Shown here in pieces: positions 54,801-64,000 of a stretch of DNA of 64,000 nt. Below the pieces are notes generated by a model that did not search any database, was not told the origin of the DNA, and saw nothing but the letters and a program-made list of their open reading frames with translations. Numbering within the stretch: position 1 is the first letter of the stretch; every line of letters starts with the position of its first letter. A program made the position numbers and the translations under genes. The DNA comes from Allium sativum (taxonomy: Eukaryota > Streptophyta > Magnoliopsida > Asparagales > Amaryllidaceae): the NCBI GenBank assembly GCA_030737875.1, contig CM060912.1, positions 261,502,231 to 261,566,230 of the forward strand. The letters run 5' to 3'.

Positions 54801-56023
54801 TTTTTTAGAAACATATACATGTTTAATGGAGGAGAAGACAACTTATTTTGGCTTAGCACCTAGAGTATCTTTGTGAAAATCAATCAGTGATTGACGGATC
54901 TGACAATGTGGCATGCAAAGTTGAATGTAATGTTTCCAAAAGGTAATCGTAGCCTCAATCCTTATCAATTGAGAAATGACTGAAATCGGGGAAGCAACAA
55001 GGCTAAGTGGATCATTCTCATTATGGTATATCATCAACTGATATAGAGAAGTCAGTTGTTCTTTTTGAATTATTCGGAATGAATATAGTAGATTGATCTC
55101 CAATTATAGTGGTGACATATTCGGTACACTCATGTTGAATGAGTGGTCGGTTCAGTGTGGTCGGGTTGCAAGATATTCTTATTGAACCCCAGTTTTTTTA
55201 TCTATAGAGGAACACTATTTGGGAGGTAGTTCTTTATTAGTCATGTATGGAAATCCGAACTCCAATACAAGTCGTACAATTTTAGATGTTAATCACCAAT
55301 GTTAAAAAGTGAGATGTAAGCTTTTCAGCTCTATTTCTATTTTATTTGTGGATTTTAGACATTATTATGATATAATTGAGTTTATAATAAAGATGATTTG
55401 GTTATCGTAAAGGAAAAACACGTGCCATGTTTTTGTGTTGTCGTGTCTTATGAGAGTTCCATTCAGTTAAAGGATTTCTAAAAATTAAGCAAGTTGTTTG
55501 TGATGTGATTTTTCTCACTGAAAGTTTTCCAAACTGATCCTGGTGATTTTGCTTTCTCTTAAAATGTGATCAGATCGGTTTGAATATATATTTTATAGGT
55601 TGCATTAGGTTTTGCTAGGAGCTTTAGGAGAGGAGCCAAAGTCGAGAGGTATTCCTGTATTTTCTCTTATAAATTTATTCCCATTATGTGTTTTGTATTT
55701 ATGAGCATTGCACAGATATATTGTATAGGCTGATCTAGTTGTGTATTCCGATTTTGTAATCATGTATATACAGTTTTCTCTTTTTGTAAAGTGTATTGAT
55801 ATATTATATTTTATTCACTCTGCTACGAGATTATATTATGCTCTAGTTCTGTAGGGTTGTGTTCTTTTTCTCCTTCTGTTATAACATTTCTTTCTTCCTT
55901 CTTCTCACCCTTAAACTTCTTTCTTCTAACTTTTTGGGTTTATGATACTTGAGTTTAGGCATGTGAATACCGAAGAAGTATTAGCATCGAAATTCGAGCA
56001 TCAAAATTCTTGGGTCGTTAAAG
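51893..56023. other. AT-rich LTR-like sequence, no recognised gene
   Basis: Continuation of the DNA left of the CACTA element. 52290-53460 differs in composition: polypyrimidine on the minus strand with a short Ser/Phe-rich frame (53242-53436), like an untranslated leader, but no product. An 86-codon frame at 55103-54843 (minus) has no family that I recognise and opens with TTG, not ATG. The stretch ends GGGTCGTTAAAG just before a primer-site match, so at least its right part is probably an LTR. Confidence 0.4.
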
Positions 56024-56024
56024 T

Positions 56025-56217
56025 TGGTATCAAAGCTGGTTTTTGTTATGTGTGATAAGGGGATCTCCCATTGTGATCCATGGCGAAACATTGACTCTTA
56101 CCTCTACACGTCCTGGTTGGGGTTGGTGAAGTCGAGAGATTGGCCGTAAAACTAGCATAGGAGGTTCTTGTGGTGGCTACCCAATAGGACAGACATTGCT
56201 ACAGTTGGTATCAGAGC
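56025..56217 (+). other. Two Met-tRNA primer-site matches 181 bp apart
   Basis: TGGTATCAAAGC at 56025 follows GGGTCGTTAAAGT (LTR-end-like). TGGTATCAGAGC at 56206 follows GCTACAGT. Either could be the primer site of a plus-strand LTR element whose interior is now cut by the LTR at 56996. Confidence 0.5.
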
Positions 56218-56995
56218 TAAAGGTTAAGTGGTAATCGTGGCTCTATGGCGTAACTCAATAGAGATAGTATTAGCAATACCTTAGATTAAGTTTGGGTGTA
56301 TACGTATATATGAGAGAGCATACTTGTTTGTGTTATAGAATGTTTGACATTAGTTTTGTTGTTAGTTGAGTGGTACATAAATTACAAATTGATGTGTTTG
56401 GCCGGTGTTGTTGATAGGGATATCTAAACACTTAAACGAGGGAAATCGATATAATAACAATATTATTTTAAATAGTTGGTAAATGAAATAATTTTACCAA
56501 GATTTTATATATAAAAGAATTTTTGAACTAAATATAGTTTATGGATGAATATTTTGATTGGAAATGATGATATTCTATTATTATCATTTATTGTTAAGTC
56601 ATGCTCACTTTTGAGCATTGATTATTGTTGATTGATTGGTAGTGTGCCCGACCAGTTTGTGGGTATTAACTACTTGTTTGGATAAGATAAAGGGTGTGTT
56701 TGTCTAAGGTTCCTAATAAGTTTTGAAATTAGGCTCACATCCTGTCCTAAACTTATTATAAATTATGTCCCTATTTTTTGAAATTCATAAAATAATAAAA
56801 AGAAATAAAAAAAATCACGTAAATCCATATTAAAAAAAACATGTAAACGTAAAAAAATTAGATGAAAAAACCATAAAAAACACATCAAAAGCCAAAAATA
56901 CAGAAAACAATGAAACTGCAGTAATTTGCATCATAAAATGAAAATATTTGAATTTTATGCATATATCTGTGCAAGTATTTTAGTCATGCATCTGT
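56218..56995. other. Remnant interior, no gene seen
   Basis: No coding frame. 56770-56990 is A-rich and low complexity. TCTGT at 56991-56995 would be the left target duplication of the following LTR. Confidence 0.35.
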
Positions 56996-59110
56996 TGTGA
57001 CGACCCGATTTCCCGTTCACACGGAAACAAGGTTATCTTTGGAATATAACACAGAAACAGATAATAGCAGAACAGAATTGAATAAATACACCAGATATGA
57101 ACAACAAAATATACTGGATAAAATTAATCATCAGAGTTACACAGTATACAGGATCTTACTTAGTACAAATAGAGTTCAGCTATACATAAATGTCTACAGC
57201 GGAAATAAACAAAATATGTACAATAGGAGCTGAACAGCATAGAAAGAAATAAATGATAGAATCCATCTTCAGTTCCAGCTATCCAGAAAAGAACCATCTA
57301 AACCTGAATACAAGGCTGCCCGTGTAGAAAAAGGGGCACCCGAGTTTGAAAGTGAAACAAACTACGAGTCAGTCATGGGACTGGTATGAGAAATCCACTC
57401 AACACATATATAATTGGCCAATCACAGGACCACGCCACTTTCGTGGAACGGGTTTACTCCATTGGATTGCCAGTGCTTTAAAACAAATCTTTCTTTTAAA
57501 CATCGCTATGCCTTTTATAAAAATGAAGCCATTATAAGACTCAGTTCCCATCACACAATGCAACGCAAACCGGAGGATAGAGTTTTACCTTATAATGGCC
57601 AAAATATGATTGATACGAATAAAACAAAGGCAATTGATATTATTGCTAGTGTCTATATGTTTTGAAAACACTTTCAAATCATAACTATCAATCATAGACG
57701 GCATGGGTACCATATATCATGTCTCCATATATATATACAATCAAAACCGCACGATGTCGTATTTGGAAATTGGATTTCCGTCATGAACCAAGGCAAAAGA
57801 TAGTCCTTACCGAATTCGAGACGCTCTAGCCCGTGTCCCAGGCAAGTACTCAGTCAAGCCTTTGGATCGTCAGGGCCGGTCCACCGATGTGGATTAAAAT
57901 TCCTGAACACTGCGTTTCCCCACCCTTTGGGGCGTCAACGAGCCAACGAATGACTCCATCGGACCCGGATCGTCCGATCAAACCGAGGCGCCTCGCAACA
58001 GCAACAACCACATAGGTGAAAAGTATATAAATGTCAGGGTTGGTAGGTCACTGACACCACCCTAGCTAGAAAGAAACGCATGCCCTCCCTGAGGTCCTTC
58101 TCCCGTTTTAGGTTCATACCGGGGTGTGAGGCTCGCGAATTCACGTTATACACAAAGCTACGCCACGCAGGCGGTGCTTCGATCATCACCACAAGACTTT
58201 GCTTTTCAACAGAAGCCCTGATCACTGCATCTTAGCATGCCACACAGGCAATTCACGCCATGCGATTGATGTCCATCGATATACAACCTCTGAGCTCGTA
58301 CGTCTCAGAGAAGGGCGTTAAGCAAAAGAATAAATTCTCCGTCGCCAAACAGATGTATATTTAACAGAGATCAATCAACACAGAATAAAATCCAATGTCG
58401 GACACACAGTCCATTTACAAGTCCGTTCTGGGTCTGAACGAAACCGGAGGCACTAAATACCTCGCAAACCCATCGATCACCACGTACGTCTGGACGATCA
58501 CCACTCATTATCCATATTTCGGGATGCCTCCCAATCAGGACCTCGGTTACCATCCAAACGAGGTGAAGATCTCCGGTCTTCGACCATCGTCTTCATCTTC
58601 GACTTTCAATCGTCGATCAATTATTTGAAATGAGAATTAACTCGGCTTTTTCAAATAATTCACGTATATTTAGAATTTCAAATCAATTTATTTCAATGGT
58701 TAAATTATTCGACAACACCAATTTCGTTCTTTAATGTAATTTTCACACCAAACACATTCAACCATCAAAAGCCACATAAATCAAGCAAATTCAGTTTATT
58801 TCCATTCCATATCGCTTACGATATTTTATAACTATTTATCGCTATTTTTATTTATTTTAAAATAGCCATTTTATACAAAACGACGCTTCGGGCCATACAG
58901 CGGCCGTGGCGCTGTTTTTCTTCAGATTTGATTTACACATATCTGAAAATCTAACCGTTGGATCTTCACAAAATTTACGTCATTAGAAAGGTCTTTTCAA
59001 AACGAATCCAACGGTTCCAGTTTCGGGAAAATCCGACGGTCGGATCTCTCGGTACAATCGTTTGAATTTTCGATTTCAAAATACGAACTGCAGCGTCGTT
59101 ATTCGATTAA

Positions 59111-59141
59111 ATATAATTATATATATATATATATATATATA
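59111..59141. repeat. (TA)n microsatellite
   Basis: Uninterrupted TA dinucleotides, polymorphism-prone. A second run is at 61039-61068. Confidence 0.9.
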
Positions 59142-60029
59142 AATATAATCGCTTCTGGCGCTATTTTTCTTCAGATTTGAATTAAACATTCCAGACAATC
59201 CAACCGTTAGATTTTTACAAGGTTGGTGCCGTTGGAAAGATTATTCCAAGGCGAACCCGACGGTTGAGGTTTCGGGAAAATCCAATAGTCGGATTTCCCG
59301 TACTAGTTGTTTGAAAATACGGTTTCAAAACACGAACTGCACGGCTTCGTTTCGTTTTAATTTTATTTATATTTATATATTTATATAAATATAGTTCATT
59401 CAATGATTTCCATATCGTTTTAACTTCAAATATTTTTCTAACGCCTTAAATTTTGGAAAAATTTCGCCATAACCTCCCCTGCACCGGGAGCATCGGGAAA
59501 TCGCAAATAGCTTTCCCGGTCCTTCTAATCTCAAAAAGAAAAAGAAAAAGCCAAGCGGCTAGCCAACAGGCTCAAAATCATCACCCAAACAAATCAGTAA
59601 ATGTGTACCTATATGTCGGGCACAAAATTTTATTCCTCTTCTCTAGCCCCTTTGCTATAACCTGTTCAATGAATATTGCATGTACATATATATACAGTTC
59701 TTATCATTTATCAATTTCTATTTGACTTCATATTTGATTTCTATTTGGTTTAAAAACTCCATTCATTCTAATGTTACATAAATAGGTGCAAATCATTTCA
59801 TTAGCTAATTAATGAATATTTCAACTCATATATGTTTATTTTGAACAAGTGGCTATTTTTAACACTTCTCATTTCAACGATTTATGCATACAATAAAAAT
59901 GTGATTTTTATTGTAAAACAATTCATTTCAAAACACTATTTTTCTATATAGTTCATATAGGTGACAAAATAGGATTTTTATCATAAAACAATTTCTTTTT
60001 AAAACGAGATTATTTTACACAGTTCATAT

Positions 60030-60660
60030 AGTCGATAAAAGGCGATTTTTATTATCAAACAATTTATTTCGAAATATGAATACCATTCAACACATGAATT
60101 TCTAAACAACGAATGAATATCAATTCAACACATGAATGTTTTCTATAGTTTCTATATATAGATAAAAATGTGATTTTTATTATCGAACAATTTATTTCAA
60201 AATATGAATACCATTCAACACATGAATTTCTAAACAACGAATGAATATCAATTCAACACATGAATGTTTTCTATGGTTTCTATATATAGATAAAAATGTG
60301 ATTTTTATTATCGAACAATTTATTTCAAAATATGAATACCATTCAACACATGAATTTCTAAACAACGAATGAATATCAATTCAACACATGAATGTTTTCT
60401 ATGGTTTTTATATATAGATAAAAATGTGATTTTTATTATCGAACAATTTATTTCAAAATATGAATACCATTCAACACATGAATTTCTAAACAACGAATGA
60501 ATATCAATTCAACACATGAATGTTTTCTATGGTTTTTATATATAGATAAAAATGTGATTTTTATTATCGAACAATTTATTTCAAAATATGAATACCATTC
60601 AACACATGAATTTCTAAACAACGAATGAATATCAATTCAACACATGAATGTTTTCTATAC
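60030..60660 (-). repeat. 128-bp tandem array, nearly five copies
   Basis: GAATACCATTCAACACATGA starts at 60078, 60206, 60334, 60462 and 60590, exactly 128 bp apart. The unit itself contains two related halves (TTCAACACATGAAT twice). Copies are nearly identical except for TATAGTTTCTA, TATGGTTTCTA, TATGGTTTTTA, TATGGTTTTTA in order. Older, degenerate versions lie at 59890-60030. Confidence 0.95.
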
Positions 60661-61038
60661 AATGAATAAATATAGTTTAAGCATATGAATTTAATTCAAA
60701 CACACAAATATTATTCAAATTTCGGCAGCATAACGGCAAGGTAGTTAAACCGGGACCGTCCCTAGTACGGCTCCTCGCTCTACCTTAAAACCTCGCGGTT
60801 TTTGACAATGGGGATCATGCATCTAGTTCGCACGCAGGCGGCATGTATATATTTATTTCATTTCCACAAACTAATCCTATGTGGTTTCAACCAAATATTT
60901 TTCAACCACAAACGGGTATGTTTCAACCGCAATCAACCAATATCAATCACAAACAATCCCAAACAATCATTCGCTATCAATCAATTTTCACAACAATTTC
61001 AACCAATAAATATCGTCCGTGGTTTGTGGACGAGGGGC

Positions 61039-61073
<35 letters not shown>

Positions 61074-61394
61074 TATTTATATATAGCAATTCACTTTCAT
61101 TTTCAACACATATATATAATTTTTAAATCAGAAATCTCACCAATAGCTATCCAACTTCAAGACACTTCCTTTAGAGAAATCTTCGCCTTTTTGTCGCTTT
61201 CACCCGTATTCTCTACATATGTAAAAATCGAATTTTTACGATGCTATTCAATATATTAAAATATGATTTTTTCCACGCTATTCAATATATAAAAATATGA
61301 TTTTTACTTCGACTTTCAATATCTAAAAATCTGATTTTTACTTCTTAAAGTTCAAATCCTTTTTCTCTTTAAAGATTAAACCTTTTTCCTATTT

Positions 61395-61620
61395 AAAGTT
61401 TTTACTTTTAAACAAAATCAGTTTTTATTTTTAAAACAAAATCAGTTTTTACTTCTAAAACAAAATCAGTTTTTATTTCTAAAACAAAATCAGTTTTTAT
61501 TTTTAAAACAAAATCAGTTTTTACTTCTAAAACAAAATCAGTCTTTATTTAAAACAAAATCAGTTTTTATTCTTTTAAAAATCAGTTTTTATTCTTTTAA
61601 AAATCAGTTTTTATTCTTTT
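61395..61620 (-). repeat. ~29-bp AAAACAAAATCAGTTTTTA tandem repeats
   Basis: About nine units of AAACAAAATCAGTTTTTATT with varying T-rich linkers, shortening to AAAAATCAGTTTTTATTCTTT at the right. Low-complexity expansion within the LTR. Confidence 0.85.
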
Positions 61621-62966
61621 AAAAATTATTTTTATTCTTTTAAAAATTATTTTTAAATCAATACTATATATAAATTCAGTTTTTTTCAAACTAGATCATT
61701 GCTTTTCAAAAATTTAATTACTGCTTTATTTACTAAATTAAATAAACTAATTATATAAAATAAAATGAAAAAAAAGAAAGGAAGAAGCTCACAGTTTACA
61801 TTGCTCAGCCCTGTCGGACTTGAGCTCGAAACTAGGGTTCCGCCGCCCCCCATCGATCTCGACCCCTGGGAGTTCATCGGAGTGCGCCTCCCTGGAGAGC
61901 CTGATGTCGCCTTTCCCTTCCGAGGAGCTCGACGAGCTCGGTGATCTCCAGCGGTTGAAAATTGGGTCGAGGCGGCGCTTCGTCGGCGATCGATTAGGTT
62001 TAGGGTTCTCTTTTTTTTTCTGAGCGATTGAATTTTGAAGGGGGGGGGGGGGCAGAAAGGATATAAAGGAGGGAAATTAGATTTATTTTTATTTTTATTT
62101 TTTTATTTAATTATTTAATTTTGCAAATAGGTTGACTTTTACATATGACCTCTAAACGAGGCCCACCGCCTGTCGTCCATAGTGTTTAACCCTCATTCCG
62201 AACACAATGGGATATGTATCGCAAGCTGATTTAATCGTTACAATCAGTTTCCTTTTGAATTTTCATTTAAATCATTATATTGAATTTTAAACGCACATTT
62301 CAAATTACCGGGGTCACATACTAACTAGAAAAATTCCAGAAAAATATTTTCTAGCTTCGTATTGACGATACGGTCCTAACAAAACTAGTTTCGTCGAATT
62401 CTGAGACCGTTTGAAAAATGGCCAATTTCCAGTCGATTAAAATCAACGGAAACTGGTCAAACGCGTTTTCCTTTGCCACGCTCACATATTGATTCGAAAA
62501 ATTATGAAATTTGAAACCTAACAATAACTTGACCCTGCGGATCCAACAAAAGTGGTTTCGTCGAAATCCGAGGTCATTTGCAAAATATCCATTTTTAAGG
62601 GCCTGAATTCCATAGCGACTATTCAGAATTTTCAACTGGACATATCTTTTGATTCCCGCTATCAAATTTCGATTGGTCGGATTCGTTAGAAAGATATTAC
62701 CAATTAGATTCCATTATTTTTGGTTTCACTAAAATCCGGATTGTTTTGCACCCGGTATATTCAGTTGAAGTTTGAAATCGAATTATCGAACTACCGCACT
62801 ATTTTCAATTCTATATATAATTATAATTAGTTATATTCGTTTTCAAATGTCGATTCAACTCAGTTTTCATCGCCATTGTTTAAAATATTTATTTTAAATA
62901 TTTAAAATCCATTATTTTAGCCAATTTAAAATTTTTAAATTGGTTCAGATTTTCTGGGTCGTTACA

Positions 62967-62979
62967 ATCTCCCCCACTT
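62967..62979 (-). other. Polypurine tract of the chromovirus
   Basis: AAGTGGGGGAGAT on the minus strand directly precedes the LTR start TGTAACGACCC. The preceding CGGGGACGAAAAG is the usual sequence before the tract in Tekay/Del-like elements. Confidence 0.9.
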
Positions 62980-63172
62980 AAAACTTTTCGTCCCCGAAAA
63001 GGAACAAAGTCGAAAGTGGTTTGATAAATCTACAATCACACAATACAACAACCAATTTGTTTCTAACCTTCAGAGTATAGAATAAATAGTGCACATCCAT
63101 GGGAAGAAAATAGCAACAGAATAGAGAATTAAATGGTAATGCAAAGTATGGTAAATGTACCTTGCACCGGAG

Positions 63173-64000
63173 TCAATCAGAGATATCCACTCGGCATCTA
63201 GGATAAGCTTTCTGAATGCTCTCCTCAGTTTCCCAAGTACAATCTCGCGGATCTCCACTCCATTGCACTTTGACTAAGCGAACCTTCTTGTTCCTCAGTT
63301 CTTTGGTTTCTTTGCCGATAATCTTTAGCGGCTCTCGCCTCACAGCTAATTCTGGAGTAATTTCAATATCCTGCTGAGCTGCTTCTTCCACGATCAAGTC
63401 TGGATCATGAACGTGCTTTCGAAGTTGAGATATATGAAATACATCATGAACTCCAGGCAACCAATCTGGCAATTTAACTTTATATGCGAGAGTCCCCATC
63501 CGTTCCAGAATAGGAAACGGACCAATGAATTTGGGTGCCAACTTTCCAGTTTTACCGAACCGGATAACTCCTCTCATCGGCGATACTTTCAAATATACAT
63601 AGTCACCAACTTCGAAGGATATATCTCTTCTTCTTTTATCGGCATAGCTCTTTTGTCGGCTTTGAGCGGCGAGTAATCGCTTTTTGATAAAATCGACTTT
63701 GTCGGCAGCTTCTCGAATCATATCAGGACCCAACACAAGTCTATTACCTGGCTCGACCCAACAAGCAGGAGATCGGCACGGTCTACCATACAATGCTTCG
63801 AATGGCGACATTGTCAGACTCGCCTGGTAGCTGTTGTTATAAGAGAATTCAGCCAAATGCAGATTGTCTTCCCATGATCCACCGAAATCTATAACACAAG
63901 CCCGCAATAGATCTTCTAAAATGTGATTCACCCTCTCAGTCTGACCGTCTGTCTGAGGATGATAAGCGGTGCTCAAGTTTAACTTCGTTCCCAGCTCGAC
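63173..64000 (-). CDS. Chromovirus (Tekay/Del-type) integrase C-terminus with chromodomain
   Basis: The frame is open from the window edge to a stop near 63173 (over 270 codons visible, N-terminal part outside). It starts with STAYHPQTDGQTERVN, whose Glu is the third catalytic residue of the DDE integrase. It continues with NSYQASLTMSPFEALYGRPC, the GPF/Y module (KLAPKFIGPFPILERMGTLA, then GVHDVFHISQLRKHV) and a C-terminal chromodomain (KVRLVKVQWSGDPRDCTWET, ESIQKAYP). Chromodomain integrases direct insertion to marked chromatin. There is no stop within the visible part, so this is the best preserved element protein in the window. The product would be the end of a Gag-Pol polyprotein. Confidence 0.95.
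   Translation of the reverse strand, partial: VELGTKLNLSTAYHPQTDGQTERVNHILEDLLRACVIDFGGSWEDNLHLAEFSYNNSYQASLTMSPFEALYGRPCRSPACWVEPGNRLVLGPDMIREAADKVDFIKKRLLAAQSRQKSYADKRRRDISFEVGDYVYLKVSPMRGVIRFGKTGKLAPKFIGPFPILERMGTLAYKVKLPDWLPGVHDVFHISQLRKHVHDPDLIVEEAAQQDIEITPELAVRREPLKIIGKETKELRNKKVRLVKVQWSGDPRDCTWETEESIQKAYPRCRVDISD

Larger units (their letters stand above)
56996..62966 (-). repeat. 3' LTR of a chromovirus, about 6 kb
   Basis: On the minus strand it begins TGTAACGACCCAG at 62966, just after a purine tract, and ends GGGTCGTCACA at 56996. This is an unusually long LTR, partly because of the internal satellite arrays at 60030-60660 and 61395-61620. A minus-strand leader with small frames (61686-61877) lies downstream of a TTTATATCC box near 62060. 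The 57000-58650 part is conserved with 42793-44400. No gene is encoded in it. The 5' LTR would be beyond the window end. Confidence 0.85.

Noticed and set aside
54843..55103. 86-codon minus-strand frame as a gene
   Set aside because: It starts with TTG, has no ATG in a suitable position and no recognised domain. Kept only as a remark.
61820..62023. 67-codon frame with GC-rich Ser/Pro content
   Set aside because: It lies within the chromovirus LTR on the strand opposite to the element's transcript. The GC-rich leader explains the open frame on both strands.

Overview
This window is nuclear DNA of a flowering plant, probably a eudicot. It is AT-rich, retrotransposon-dense, has spliced-gene structure, and carries plant-specific lineages: Tat-type and chromodomain Ty3/gypsy elements, Ty1/copia, a LINE and a CACTA element. 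There is no bacterial, organellar or viral gene organisation. The only recognisable host gene is a G-type lectin S-receptor-like kinase on the minus strand at 33656-36267. It carries an apparent one-base frameshift near its N-terminus. Almost everything else is transposable-element sequence, much of it nested.

1-31 kb is a nested stack. A decayed copia element (minus strand; remnant 29805 to about 31140) was hit by a long chromovirus-type LTR, now split into 7880-11039 and 29001-29804. That LTR was invaded twice. One insertion is a LARD-like element ending at 7879, with a 4.3-kb 3' LTR, about 2 kb of non-coding interior, a met-tRNA primer site and a polypurine tract. The other is a Tat-lineage gypsy element (11040-29000, minus strand) with gag, protease, RT, RNase H and integrase remnants and an extra antisense ORF region (13752-17476). 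The Tat element was in turn split by a solo LTR (20760-23627) with a clean 5-bp duplication. The LARD and solo LTRs are related. Both carry an 18-bp palindromic E2F-like site next to a 12-bp-phased GTCGAC series upstream of a TATA box.

31-37 kb holds a 61-bp tandem triplet, a LINE 3' end with its poly(A), the receptor kinase, a small unknown ORF and a diverged Tat LTR. 37.3-42.2 kb holds a gag-only copia derivative (minus strand, CAGACGTCTG palindromes upstream of its TATA box) against a decayed copia integrase/RT on the plus strand. 42.5-46.5 kb is a chromovirus-type LTR bracketed by a roughly 240-bp direct repeat.

48150-51889 is a 3,740-bp non-autonomous CACTA element with TAA duplications, hairpin-rich subterminal repeats and a sharply bounded GC-rich block. 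51.9-57 kb is AT-rich LTR-like sequence with two tandem met-tRNA primer-site matches. 56996-64000 is the 3' end of a chromovirus on the minus strand: a roughly 6-kb LTR containing a 128-bp satellite array, a polypurine tract, and an intact integrase C-terminus with chromodomain that runs off the window end.

The elements do not form a pathway. The biology here is a chronology of insertions, non-autonomous elements that depend on helpers, and promoter architecture inside LTRs. No wholly new coding system was found. The strongest unusual signals are the palindromic cis-element arrays in the LTRs and the patterned repeats inside large LTRs.
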